This document shows, one piece after another, positions 44,538 through 52,875 of a stretch of 64,000 bases of DNA. The notes under the pieces are model-generated. The model was not told the DNA's origin, made no database searches, and saw nothing but the letters and a program-made list of their open reading frames with translations. Origin of the DNA: Pseudomonas yamanorum (GTDB taxonomy: Bacteria > Pseudomonadota > Gammaproteobacteria > Pseudomonadales > Pseudomonadaceae). The position numbers and the translations under genes are program-made. Every line of letters begins with the position of its first letter. The first letter of the stretch is position 1. The stretch is from NCBI RefSeq assembly GCF_900105735.1, contig NZ_LT629793.1, positions 1,736,001 through 1,800,000 of the forward strand. Reading direction: 5' to 3'.

Positions 44538-44567
44538 GCCAGGCTTCTCGATACAGGGCGTACAACG

Positions 44568-45038
44568 TTAAAGGCGCGGTTCGACCCGCATACCGCTGAC
44601 AGGTGCCGGGCGACCGTAACGCTCATCGGCGAAGGGTTCGTCGTCATCCTCCGGCTCGGCGGCAGCGGCTGCCGCAGCGGCGGCCTTCTGCTCACGGCGG
44701 GCCCTGGAGGCACGCTCGATGGGCCAGCGGATCAGCACAAACACCAGGTACACGCCAAACGCGATCATGGAATACATGAACAGATCGGAAATCGCCCGCC
44801 AGGCGTTGTTGCCGACCTTGAGCACCAGGTCCAGGGCGGTGATGGCCACGGCCGGGGCGAACTGGGTCTTCACCGGGTCGACAATGGTCGGGCTGAACAG
44901 CAGCACCGCCATCAGCAGCCGCAGCGGTTCGCGCAGCCAGCGCCACATCCAGCGGGTCATGGCAAACCACACCAACAGGCAACCCAGGGCTGCGAAGGCG
45001 TAGAGGCCCCAAGCGATCAGATAGTCGTTCTCGGTCAT
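44568..45038 (-). CDS. Inner-membrane protein with acidic C-terminal tail
   Basis: A 156-residue protein with three predicted membrane segments (about 6-26, 38-50 and 86-104). A cytoplasmic basic stretch (RASRARREQKAA), an eight-alanine run and the acidic tail EPEDDDEPFADERYGRP follow. Similar proteins are common and uncharacterised in Pseudomonas. The start is uncertain between ATG 45038 and ATG 45047, since neither has a good Shine-Dalgarno. It is divergent from ptrB, 100 bp away. Confidence 0.7.
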   Translation of the reverse strand: MTENDYLIAWGLYAFAALGCLLVWFAMTRWMWRWLREPLRLLMAVLLFSPTIVDPVKTQFAPAVAITALDLVLKVGNNAWRAISDLFMYSMIAFGVYLVFVLIRWPIERASRARREQKAAAAAAAAAEPEDDDEPFADERYGRPAPVSGMRVEPRL

Positions 45039-45137
45039 GGTGTCCATGGCAAGGTAGGCAAACAGGCCGCTATGATAACGGCTTTTCAGTGCCGAGGCTG
45101 CAATGCCGTCGGCCAACCGCCAGACAGAGAGTGATCC

Positions 45138-47192
45138 ATGCCCCCAGCGACCCACATCACTGCCGCCCCGATCGCCCGCAAGGCCCCCGGCACCGACCCG
45201 TACGCCTGGCTGCAAGCGCGGGACAGCGCCGAGGTGCTCGATTACCTCAAGGCGGAAAATGCCTGGCAAGAAGCAGAATTGTCCGACCAACAGGCGCTGC
45301 GCGAAACCCTGTTCGAAGAGATCAAGGGCCGCATCCTCGAAACCGACCTGTCCCTGCCCTCGCCTTGGGGCCCGTACCTGTATTACACCCGCACCACCGC
45401 CGGTGACGAATATGCCCGCCACTACCGCTGCCCGCGCCCGGCGGATGACAGCCAACAGGTCGACGAAAGCGCGGAAGAGCTGCTGCTGGACCCGAACGTG
45501 CTTGCCAATGGCGGCTTTTTCTCCCTTGGCGCCTTCAGCATCAGCCCCGACCACCAGCGCCTGGCCTACAGCCTGGACACCAACGGCGAAGAGATTTACA
45601 CCCTCTACGTGAAGGAATTGGCCACCGGCAAGGTCAGCGAACTGGAGTTCGAAGACTGCGACGGCAGCATGACCTGGGCCAACGACAGCCTGACCTTGTT
45701 TTTCACTGAACTGGACGACACCCACCGCCCGCACAAACTGTATCGCTATCGCCTGGACGGCACCGCCGCCGAAGAAGTGTTCCACGAGCCCGACGGCCGT
45801 TTCTTCCTGCATTGCTACCGCTCAAGTTCCGAGCGCCAGTTGCTGCTGGCCCTGGGCAGCAAGACCACCAGCGAGATCTGGGCCCTGGACGCCGAGCAGC
45901 CGCAGCAGGCCTTTACCTGCCTGGCGCCACGGGTCGAAGGCCATGAATACGACGTCGACCACGGCAAGCTGGACGACCAGTGGACCTGGTTTATCCGCAG
46001 CAACCGCGACGGCATCAACTTCGCCCTGTTCCAGGCCGCCGACACCGGCAGCGTGCCGACCCAGGACGACTGGCAGAACCTGATCCCCCACGACGACGCA
46101 GTGATGCTGGATGGCGTGAGCCTCAACGCCCGGGCCATGACCCTGAGCCTGCGCATCGGTGGTTTGCCGATCATCGAAGTGCACCCACAAGGCCAAGCAC
46201 CTTATCGGGTGGAATTGCCGGACGCGGCCTACAGCCTCTATGTGCAGAACAGCCTGGAATTTGCCAGCGACAAGATCCGCCTGCGCTATGAGGCCCTGAA
46301 CCGCCCGGCCCAGGTGCGCCAGCTGGAACTGGCCAGCGGCGCGCAACAGGTGCTCAAGGAAACCCCGGTGCTCGGTGTGTTCAACGCCGACGACTACGTC
46401 AGCCAACGGTTGTGGGCGACGTCGGCCGATGGCACTCAGGTGCCGATCAGTCTTGTCGTCCGCCGCGACCAGTTGGGTAAGCCGACGCCGCTGTACCTGT
46501 ACGGCTACGGCGCCTATGGCCAGAGCCTCGACCCGTGGTTCTCCCACGCGCGCCTGAGCCTGCTGGACCGTGGCGTGGCCTTTGCCATTGCCCATGTACG
46601 CGGGGGCGGCGAACTGGGCGAAGCCTGGTACCGCGCCGGCAAGCAGGAGCACAAGCAAAATACCTTCAGCGACTTTATCGCCTGCGCCGAACACCTGATC
46701 GCCCAAGGCCTGACCACCTCCAAGCAACTGGCTATCAGCGGCGGCAGCGCCGGCGGCCTGTTGATCGGTGCAGTGCTCAATCAGCGCCCGGAGCTGTTCC
46801 AGGCGGCGATTGCCGAAGTGCCGTTCGTCGACGTGCTCAACACCATGCTCGACCCTGAATTGCCGTTGACCATCACCGAGTACGACGAATGGGGCAACCC
46901 TGAAGAGCCGGAGGTGTATGAGCGGATCAAGGCTTACGCGCCGTACGAAAACGTCAGCGCCCAGGCCTACCCGGCCACGCTGGTGATCGCCGGCTACAAC
47001 GACAGCCGCGTGCAATATTGGGAAGCGGCCAAGTGGGTGGCCAAGCTGCGCGACACCAAGACCGACGATAACCTGCTACTGCTCAAGACCGAGCTGGGTG
47101 CGGGCCACGGCGGCATGAGTGGGCGTTACCAGGGATTACGTGACGTAGCACTCGAATATGCATTTGTTTTCAAGGCGCTGGGGCTGATTTAA
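45138..47192 (+). CDS. ptrB: Oligopeptidase B
   Basis: A 684-residue S9A serine peptidase that cleaves short peptides after Arg or Lys. The N-terminal beta-propeller starts after DPYAWLQARDSAEVLDYLKAEN. The alpha/beta catalytic domain shows Ser537 in ISGGSAGGLLIG, Asp622 in AGYNDSRVQYWEAAKWVAKLR and His657 in GAGHGGMSGRY. The acidic residues that give trypsin-like P1 preference (ITEYDEWGNPEE) are present. It has no signal peptide, so it is cytoplasmic. Normal length. Confidence 0.93.
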   Translation: MPPATHITAAPIARKAPGTDPYAWLQARDSAEVLDYLKAENAWQEAELSDQQALRETLFEEIKGRILETDLSLPSPWGPYLYYTRTTAGDEYARHYRCPRPADDSQQVDESAEELLLDPNVLANGGFFSLGAFSISPDHQRLAYSLDTNGEEIYTLYVKELATGKVSELEFEDCDGSMTWANDSLTLFFTELDDTHRPHKLYRYRLDGTAAEEVFHEPDGRFFLHCYRSSSERQLLLALGSKTTSEIWALDAEQPQQAFTCLAPRVEGHEYDVDHGKLDDQWTWFIRSNRDGINFALFQAADTGSVPTQDDWQNLIPHDDAVMLDGVSLNARAMTLSLRIGGLPIIEVHPQGQAPYRVELPDAAYSLYVQNSLEFASDKIRLRYEALNRPAQVRQLELASGAQQVLKETPVLGVFNADDYVSQRLWATSADGTQVPISLVVRRDQLGKPTPLYLYGYGAYGQSLDPWFSHARLSLLDRGVAFAIAHVRGGGELGEAWYRAGKQEHKQNTFSDFIACAEHLIAQGLTTSKQLAISGGSAGGLLIGAVLNQRPELFQAAIAEVPFVDVLNTMLDPELPLTITEYDEWGNPEEPEVYERIKAYAPYENVSAQAYPATLVIAGYNDSRVQYWEAAKWVAKLRDTKTDDNLLLLKTELGAGHGGMSGRYQGLRDVALEYAFVFKALGLI

Positions 47193-47274
47193 GGAACTCC
47201 GCCTGGCGGGCGGGTCTGAACACCTGACCGCCGGGCGCGCCCTGCACGATTTATGGACAAAGACTGTAAGCCTC

Positions 47275-47748
47275 ATGCCAGAACCGACCTTACTCAATAA
47301 CGAAATCCGCGACATGCTGATGGATTGCGGCCTCTTCGACCCGCTGCTGCCGGAAGACTTCCATGTGGCGGCGGGCTATTTCAACATCAGCAGCATCGCC
47401 CGCGATGAAGTGATATTCCTCGAAGGGGACGCCGGCACCTTCATGTGCATCATCCACTCAGGCCAGGTGGCGGTGCAAAAGACCAACCATGAAGGCCAGC
47501 GGCTGACCATCGCCACCTTGCGCAGTGGGCGGGCGTTTGGCGAGATGGCCGTGCTGGATGGCGAGCGCCGTTCCGCCAGCTGTGTGGCGGCCAGCGATTG
47601 CGTGCTGTTGAACCTGGGCAAGGATTCCCTGGAAAAGATGCTCAACGACGCACCGAAAATCGCGGCCAAGATCATTCGTGCGATTGCTATCGCCCTGTCC
47701 AGGCGCCTGCGCATGGCGGACGGGCAATTGCTGTCCCAGCAGTTTTAG
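47275..47748 (+). CDS. Stand-alone cyclic nucleotide-binding domain protein
   Basis: A 157-residue CRP-type sensor domain: YFNISSIARDEVIFLEGDAGTFMCIIHSGQVAVQK, then the phosphate-binding cassette FGEMAVLDGERRSASCVA. The PBC keeps the Glu and Arg-Arg-Ser features needed for cNMP binding. The DNA-binding HTH is absent; the protein ends soon after helix C (RLRMADGQLLSQQF). It may regulate a partner by contact. Its stop overlaps that of the opposing gene by 4 bp. Confidence 0.85.
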   Translation: MPEPTLLNNEIRDMLMDCGLFDPLLPEDFHVAAGYFNISSIARDEVIFLEGDAGTFMCIIHSGQVAVQKTNHEGQRLTIATLRSGRAFGEMAVLDGERRSASCVAASDCVLLNLGKDSLEKMLNDAPKIAAKIIRAIAIALSRRLRMADGQLLSQQF

Positions 47749-48032
47749 CCGCCTGGGGTCTTGGGCTTGATATCGTTTTGCTGCAAGCCCGGGATCGTCT
47801 GGTCCTTCGGCGGCGTGGGCAGCACGATCGGCGCCAACAATGGCTCACCGCTGCCGGCCGCCTTTGGCGTCGCCGGTGGCGTGACTTGCGGGTAAGGTGT
47901 GGGCGTTGCAGTACCCGGCGAACCCGCCGTCGGCGCTGGGGTAATCGGTACGGTTTGCGACTCCTGAGCCTGGGCCACCCCGCCAAGGGCGAGCGCGCTC
48001 CACACAATGACCGTTAGAATGCTGCACTTCAT
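47745..48032 (-). CDS. Small Pro/Thr-rich exported protein
   Basis: A 95-residue protein with signal peptide MKCSILTVIVWSALALGGVAQA. The low-complexity mature part is rich in Pro, Thr and Gly (PAPTAGSPGTATPTPYPQVTPPATP), ending QTIPGLQQNDIKPKTPGG. GGAG is six bases before the ATG at 48032. It is disordered and probably periplasmic or envelope-associated; function is unknown. It overlaps the cNMP-domain gene tail-to-tail by 4 bp. Confidence 0.65.
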   Translation of the reverse strand: MKCSILTVIVWSALALGGVAQAQESQTVPITPAPTAGSPGTATPTPYPQVTPPATPKAAGSGEPLLAPIVLPTPPKDQTIPGLQQNDIKPKTPGG

Positions 48033-48110
48033 CGATGGCTCCATGGCCTGACCGTAAAGTCGTAAGGCTACTCCCAACCGCGCAAGAATGCCCTTCCCAA
48101 TGAGATTTCC

Positions 48111-48797
48111 ATGAAACGTTTCGTTCTGCTGGACACCACTCCGATCCCCGACAACGGCGGTGCCTTGTGCCTGTTCGAATACGGTGAGGATTTTGTCATC
48201 AAGATTCAGGGCGGTGACGGTGGCCAGTTGATGAACACGCGCATGCACGGTTCCGAGGATGCGCTGGCGGAGATTCCATGCCGTAAAGTCGCCGGTCGGC
48301 CCGGGTCCAGGGTATTGATTGGCGGCCTGGGCATGGGCTTTACCCTCGCGGCGGCGCTCAAGCATTTGGGCAAGACTGCCGAAGTGGTGGTCGCCGAGTT
48401 GGTGCCCGGCGTAGTGGAATGGAATCGTGGGCCTCTGGGGGAAAAGTCCGGCCGCCCGCTGCTGGACCCGCGCACCGTGATCCGTATGGAAGACGTGGCC
48501 AAGGTGCTGCAGGCCGAGCCCCAGGGCTTTGACGCGATCATGTTGGATGTGGACAACGGCCCCGAAGGCCTGACGCAAAAAGCCAACAGCTGGCTGTATT
48601 CCGCCGGTGGCCTCAGCGCCTGCGCCAAGGCCCTGCGGCCCAAGGGCGTGCTGGCGGTGTGGTCGGCCAGCGCCGACAAGCAGTTCAGCGACAAACTGCG
48701 CAAGGCCGGCTTCAAGGCCGAGGAAGTGCAGGTGTTTGCCCATGGCAACAAGGGCACGCGGCATACCATCTGGATTGCCGAGAAGCTCAAGGGCTAA
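48111..48797 (+). CDS. Spermidine synthase-like SAM-binding protein
   Basis: A 228-residue Rossmann-fold protein related to spermidine synthases: LMNTRMHGSEDALAE, the SAM/dcSAM loop VLIGGLGMGFTLAAAL, ELVPGVVEWNRG and FDAIMLDVDNGPEGL. It lacks the N-terminal beta-strand domain of true SpeE, so it is more likely a methyltransferase-like relative with an unknown substrate. It is divergent from the small exported-protein gene. Confidence 0.8.
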   Translation: MKRFVLLDTTPIPDNGGALCLFEYGEDFVIKIQGGDGGQLMNTRMHGSEDALAEIPCRKVAGRPGSRVLIGGLGMGFTLAAALKHLGKTAEVVVAELVPGVVEWNRGPLGEKSGRPLLDPRTVIRMEDVAKVLQAEPQGFDAIMLDVDNGPEGLTQKANSWLYSAGGLSACAKALRPKGVLAVWSASADKQFSDKLRKAGFKAEEVQVFAHGNKGTRHTIWIAEKLKG

Positions 48798-48819
48798 ACA
48801 TTCACTGCGCGGGTTGCCG

Positions 48820-49704
48820 TCAGATCGACCGGCGCAGTCGATTCAAATGCCTCAAGCCTTCCAGCACCAACACCACCACCGCTAGCCAGATCGGCAGGTA
48901 GGTCATCCATTGTCCCGGCTTGAGGCTGTCTGCAAGCATCAACGACACGGCCACCAGCAGCACCGGCTCCGCGTAACTGAGCAAACCGAACAGGCTGAAC
49001 GGCAACAGCCGGCTGGCCCGGATGTAGGAATAGCCCGCCGCCGCACTGACCAATCCCATGAGTGGCACCAGCCAATAGAGCGCCGGGCGTTGCGCCAGGG
49101 TCTCGCCGATGGGTTCGCCACCGAGGACAAACCACAGCGCGACCGGGATCATCAGCACCATGTCCAGCCACAGTCCGCCGAGGTTATCGGTGCCACAGCG
49201 CCGACGCAGTACGAAATACAGCGGATAACCCACGTACACGACCAGGGTGGTCCAGGAGAACCCGCCCGTGCGATACAACTCATTGGCCACACCCACCGCC
49301 GCCAGCGCTGCGGCAATCTTTTGCAGATGTGAAAGGCGTTCGCCGTAAACGATGCGGCCGGTGATGACCATGGTCAGCGGTAACAGGAAATAGCCCAGCG
49401 ACACATCCAGGCCGTGACCATTGAGTGGCGCCCACATGAAGATCCACAACTGCACCCCCACCAGCGCACTGGTGACCACGACATAGGGCAGCAGCGCGGG
49501 TTTCTCCCGCAGCCGCTTGTAGATCAACGGCACCCACTTCCAGTCTCCGGAGAGGCACAGCAGCAACGTCATGAAGGGCAGCGAAATGAGCATTCGCCAG
49601 CCAAATATCTGCTGACCATCCAAGGGTTCAAGAAGGGAGGTAAAGAAATACAGCACGCCAAACAGGAAGGAAGCGGAAACCGCCAGAACAACACCTTTAG
49701 ACAC
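48820..49704 (-). CDS. rarD: RarD-type EamA transporter
   Basis: A 294-residue permease with ten membrane segments. It follows the RarD pattern: FGWRMLISLPFMTLLL, LVGVQLWIFMWAPLNGHGLDVSLGYFLLPLTMVITGRIVYGERLSHLQ, and LLSYAEPVLLVAVSLMLADSLKPGQ. The start is best placed at GTG 49704, five bases after GAGG; an in-frame ATG at 49728 is upstream of that Shine-Dalgarno. RarD function is not firmly established (exporter, linked to drug tolerance). Confidence 0.8.
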   Translation of the reverse strand: MSKGVVLAVSASFLFGVLYFFTSLLEPLDGQQIFGWRMLISLPFMTLLLCLSGDWKWVPLIYKRLREKPALLPYVVVTSALVGVQLWIFMWAPLNGHGLDVSLGYFLLPLTMVITGRIVYGERLSHLQKIAAALAAVGVANELYRTGGFSWTTLVVYVGYPLYFVLRRRCGTDNLGGLWLDMVLMIPVALWFVLGGEPIGETLAQRPALYWLVPLMGLVSAAAGYSYIRASRLLPFSLFGLLSYAEPVLLVAVSLMLADSLKPGQWMTYLPIWLAVVVLVLEGLRHLNRLRRSI

Positions 49705-50279
49705 AACAGCCTCTACAAAAAATTGCATATGTTTGATTGAAGCAGGCAGTTGTATTCACGTAGCGCGAATATCAGCGAGATGAACATCAGAAGTTTATTA
49801 ACGAGCGCCATAACTTCATAACTTACGCAGGACAATGAGCCTGAACCTGCAAGTTATATAAGCAGGGCAACTCGTCGAATTTTTTATTGTTCGTACGACG
49901 ATCATCAGACACTTCAACCTACCCGACTTCGGTTATTTGAAGCAGCGCGCTCTGGACGAGCGACTCTGATTTGAAACGCCACAACATCCGCCACATGGGG
50001 TTGATATCGTGAAGGGGAACCCGGTTGACGGGAAACTAACAGTCGTCAGGAAAGACCTGAGGCATTGAACATCTGGCGCTACTGCAGAACACACTAACGG
50101 CAGCTGGCCAAGAGGCGCCACATTAAAGAAACCGGCAAAGTTAGTCCAACACTTTATTACCCAAATCCCATTTAAATCCCCGAGGGCATTTAAATCGATA
50201 TTTGCCCAACCATTACTGTATATTCAGCCGCTATACGCCCGACAGAAACGGCGCCAGGCCGCCCCTGTCGGTTCGTCAC
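49705..50279. other. 575-bp intergenic region, low GC
   Basis: No gene I can support; a 62-codon reverse frame (49933-50121) has no credible protein character. Notable items are a direct repeat CATTTAAATC at 50169-50178 and 50187-50196 (18-bp period), and a hairpin CCGACAG...CTGTCGG around 50231-50271 downstream of the ParB-like gene that may act as its terminator, though without a T-run. Confidence 0.45.
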
Positions 50280-51194
50280 TTACTTGCTCCTGCTGTCGAT
50301 AACGTAGGGCACTTTCTTCTTGAAGGTGTCATCCAGCTCTTTGCGGTTGAGTGAAGTAAATCCCCCTAACTGCCCGGCGTTGAAGCCGCTGTCCCCTACC
50401 GGCGCATCGGGCGCCAGACTGACCATGCGCTTGGCTAGCGCTTCAATGGCCTTTTCATACCCGCCCTGCTTGTTCAGGTTGAACGCGCTCAGGTCAATCT
50501 GCGTGCGCAACCACCCTCCCCAGTAAAACTCCAGGAATTCCGGCACTACCGCGCCAGAGGTCGGCTTGCCGTAGGATGCCTTGCGGGAGAAATACACCAG
50601 GCTGCGGAACATATCGTCGCCCAGATCCTTGAAACCCAGGTGCGCCGGAATCTGCTCAGGGGTGATGGTTTTGCCCTGGCCGTCCTTGAGCCAGACCTTG
50701 CGCCCCTGCTCCATGCGCTTCCAGAACGTAGCCAGGTCAGGGCTGTCACTGAAGTTATCAGTGACCCGCACCCACATTTTCAGTCTGGCGCCGGCCCCTG
50801 GCTGCTCCCACAACGTGCTGAACGAATGGTGGCCGTCAGTGAGGTACAGCTGGCCAGCAGGGCCGACCACCACGGTTTTCATGTCCGCCGGGTGAGTCCC
50901 CACCGGGTCTTTGCAGGTAAAGCTGCCTGGTTTATGCAGGTCGGCATCTTTAGGCACCTTGCTGGCTTCACCCTGGCCATTGGTTTCACAGTATTCGTCG
51001 AACACCTTCTTGGGTGATTCGGCAAACACCCCCAGCTTGTAATGGATCTGATCAAAGCCGATCACCGCCTGGGTAGGGTGGAGCTGCTCCAGCGCCACAT
51101 CAATCACCTGGCCCGGCTGGGGCGTGGAAAACGCCTGGGCTTGGACGCTGACGGCGAATAACAGCAACGCCCACCATCCTGTATGCATCCGCAT
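50280..51194 (-). CDS. Exported ParB-like protein (ParBc_2/Srx fold)
   Basis: A 304-residue protein with a signal peptide (MRMHTGWWALLLFAVSVQAQA). The N-terminal domain resembles the ParB-like family PF08857: QVIDVALEQLHPTQAVIGFDQIHYKLG, VVVGPAGQLYLTDGHHSFSTLWE and LKMWVRVTDNF. The DGHH motif corresponds to the ParB/Srx nucleotide-site region. The rest is helical (EFLEFYWGGWLRTQIDLSAFNLNKQGGYEKAIEALAKRMV). AAGGAG sets the start. Export argues against a partitioning role; the substrate is unknown. Confidence 0.8.
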   Translation of the reverse strand: MRMHTGWWALLLFAVSVQAQAFSTPQPGQVIDVALEQLHPTQAVIGFDQIHYKLGVFAESPKKVFDEYCETNGQGEASKVPKDADLHKPGSFTCKDPVGTHPADMKTVVVGPAGQLYLTDGHHSFSTLWEQPGAGARLKMWVRVTDNFSDSPDLATFWKRMEQGRKVWLKDGQGKTITPEQIPAHLGFKDLGDDMFRSLVYFSRKASYGKPTSGAVVPEFLEFYWGGWLRTQIDLSAFNLNKQGGYEKAIEALAKRMVSLAPDAPVGDSGFNAGQLGGFTSLNRKELDDTFKKKVPYVIDSRSK

Positions 51195-51343
51195 GAGTAC
51201 CGCTCCTTATGAATTCAGTTCGCCGATACTACAAACAATCCCCACCACCTGCGCGTACTGCAGCTGAAAAAGCCGGAGGTTTATTACCCCGCAAGCAGCT
51301 AGAATCAACACTATCCGTGATCCACTAAAAGACAGGAGCCATG

Positions 51344-51718
51344 ATGAGCTCGACCAACCCGCCCTCCCACACCGCCAAGCTGGATCGCATCCTCGCCGAT
51401 GCCCAGCGCGACCGGGAAATGGGCTACCGCGACAAAGCCCTGAAGATGTACCCCCACGTGTGCGGCCGCTGCGCCCGTGAATTCGCCGGCAAGCGCCTGA
51501 GCGAACTGACCGTGCACCACCGTAACCACAACCATGATGACAATCCCCAGGACGGCTCCAACTGGGAGTTGCTGTGCCTGTATTGCCACGACAACGAACA
51601 CTCGCGCTATACCGACCAGCAGTATTTCGGCGAAGGCTCCACCAGCAGCCCGACGATTGCCAAGGCGACGCATAACCCGTTTGCGGCGCTGGCCGGGTTG
51701 ATGAAGAAAGACGACTGA
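51344..51718 (+). CDS. YajD-family HNH nuclease-like protein
   Basis: A 124-residue protein with a Zn-binding CGRC pair and a CxxC further on (LLCLYCHD). The HNH core is ELTVHHRNHNHDDNPQDGSNWELLCLYCHDNEHS, as in E. coli YajD. Two adjacent ATG codons at 51341 and 51344 both fit; GGAG spacing favours the second. The in vivo role of YajD is unknown. A REP doublet follows the stop. Confidence 0.85.
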   Translation: MSSTNPPSHTAKLDRILADAQRDREMGYRDKALKMYPHVCGRCAREFAGKRLSELTVHHRNHNHDDNPQDGSNWELLCLYCHDNEHSRYTDQQYFGEGSTSSPTIAKATHNPFAALAGLMKKDD

Positions 51719-51745
51719 GTATCTTCGCTGAATGTGACGGCCTCA

Positions 51746-51810
51746 TCGCGGGCAAGCCCGGCTCCCACAGGGGATTGCATTCCAAATGTGGGAGCCGGGC
51801 TTGCCCGCGA
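51746..51810. repeat. REP doublet, GGGAGCCGGGCTTGCCCGCGA variant, tail to tail
   Basis: An inverted unit at 51746-51769 and a forward unit at 51787-51810, perfect complements. The orientation is opposite to the other doublets in the window and the core has an extra C and CCC in place of CTC. It lies between yajD and the SPOUT methyltransferase gene. Confidence 0.85.
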
Positions 51811-51881
51811 TAGCGATCGCCCAAGCAATACATTAGCCCGAGGCCGTATAATCGCCGCTTTTCTCGAAGGCACCCTTTCCC

Positions 51882-52349
51882 GTGGGCAATAAACGCTACA
51901 GCTGCATCGGTCTGTATAACCCCAAATCCCCCGAAAACGTCGGTTCGGTGATGCGCGCCGCCGGCTGCTACGGCGTGGCCTCGGTGTTCTACACCGGCAA
52001 GCGCTATGAGCGGGCCCGGGACTTTATTACCGACACCAAGAAGGTCCACCACGACATTCCGCTGATCGGTATCGACGACCTGAAAAAGATCCTGCCTCTG
52101 GGCTGCATCCCCGTCGCCGTCGAGCTGGTGGAAGGCGCCCGCCCTCTCCCCGAATACACCCACCCCGACCGCGCGCTGTATATCTTCGGCCCGGAAGACG
52201 GCTCCCTGGACAAGGAGATTCGTGACTGGTGTGAAGACGTGGTCTACATCCCGACCACCGGTTGCATGAACCTCGCCGCCACCGTCAACGTGGTGCTTTA
52301 CGACCGCCTGGCCAAGGGCAACAACACCCGCTCAGGCCCCAAATACTGA
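51882..52349 (+). CDS. SPOUT (TrmH/SpoU-family) RNA methyltransferase
   Basis: A 155-residue single-domain SPOUT protein, knotted at the SAM site. Motif 1 is IGLYNPKSPENVGSVMRAAGCYG, motif 2 RALYIFGPEDGSLDKEI and motif 3 IPTTGCMNLAATVNVVLYDRL. No N-terminal RNA-binding domain is present, so it probably acts as a dimer on a tRNA or rRNA 2'-OH. Translation starts at GTG 51882 with GAAGG somewhat far upstream. The target nucleotide cannot be read from sequence. Confidence 0.85.
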   Translation: MGNKRYSCIGLYNPKSPENVGSVMRAAGCYGVASVFYTGKRYERARDFITDTKKVHHDIPLIGIDDLKKILPLGCIPVAVELVEGARPLPEYTHPDRALYIFGPEDGSLDKEIRDWCEDVVYIPTTGCMNLAATVNVVLYDRLAKGNNTRSGPKY

Positions 52350-52418
52350 TTTTCCGGGAACATCCACGGCCTGTGTGCAGTCAGCTGCATATCAATAAGC
52401 CCTTGTTGGAGACAGATC

Positions 52419-52769
52419 ATGAGCGACAGCAAAACCCTGCGACCCGTTATCCGGTCCACACCGTTCGAGCGCCAACCCACGCAAAACGTCCAGGGCTGGG
52501 AACGCATCGGCTCCCTGGCCGGCGGCGTGGTGATGATGGGCAAAGGCCTGCGCCGTGGTGGCTTTTTCGGTTTGATCCAGGTGGCGATTGGCGGCGTGGC
52601 CCTGGCACGCGGGATCAGCGGGCACAGCTCTGCGAAAGAGTTGCTGGAGCGCAGCCGCCAGGAAATGAACACCGTGCGGACCAAGATTGAACGCGCCGGT
52701 GAGGAATTGAAAAACCTCAAGACCAAGGCTGAAGTGGCGGCTGAAAACGCCAGCAAAACTGTGGGTTAA
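52419..52769 (+). CDS. DUF2892/YgaP-like small membrane protein
   Basis: A 116-residue protein. The glycine-rich hydrophobic pair (IGSLAGGVVMMGKGL and GFFGLIQVAIGGVALARGISGHS) resembles the YgaP-type transmembrane domain DUF2892. A charged C-terminal coiled coil follows (LLERSRQEMNTVRTKIERAGEELKNLKTKAEVAAE). GGAG lies 8 bases before the ATG. Function is unknown. A REP doublet follows. Confidence 0.72.
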   Translation: MSDSKTLRPVIRSTPFERQPTQNVQGWERIGSLAGGVVMMGKGLRRGGFFGLIQVAIGGVALARGISGHSSAKELLERSRQEMNTVRTKIERAGEELKNLKTKAEVAAENASKTVG

Positions 52770-52780
52770 CCTCGATCAAA

Positions 52781-52868
52781 TGTGGGAGCGGGCTTGCTCG
52801 CGAAAGCGGAGTGTCAGTCACTGAATGTGTTTCTGATACATCGTATTCGCGAGCAAGCCCGCTCCCAC
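52781..52868. repeat. REP doublet, GTGGGAGCGGGC subtype
   Basis: Units at 52781-52803 and 52847-52868, inverted copies of the same subtype as at 39508 and 43100 (right unit one base shorter at its outer end), between the converging DUF2892 and M61-like genes. Confidence 0.92.
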
Positions 52869-52875
52869 CTTGGTT

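Noticed and set aside
45822..47015. A 397-codon reverse frame inside ptrB
   Set aside because: Antisense shadow of a complete oligopeptidase B with an intact catalytic triad.
49933..50121. A 62-codon reverse frame in the gap before the ParB-like gene
   Set aside because: Cys/Pro/Ser-rich translation without a ribosome-binding site or homology.
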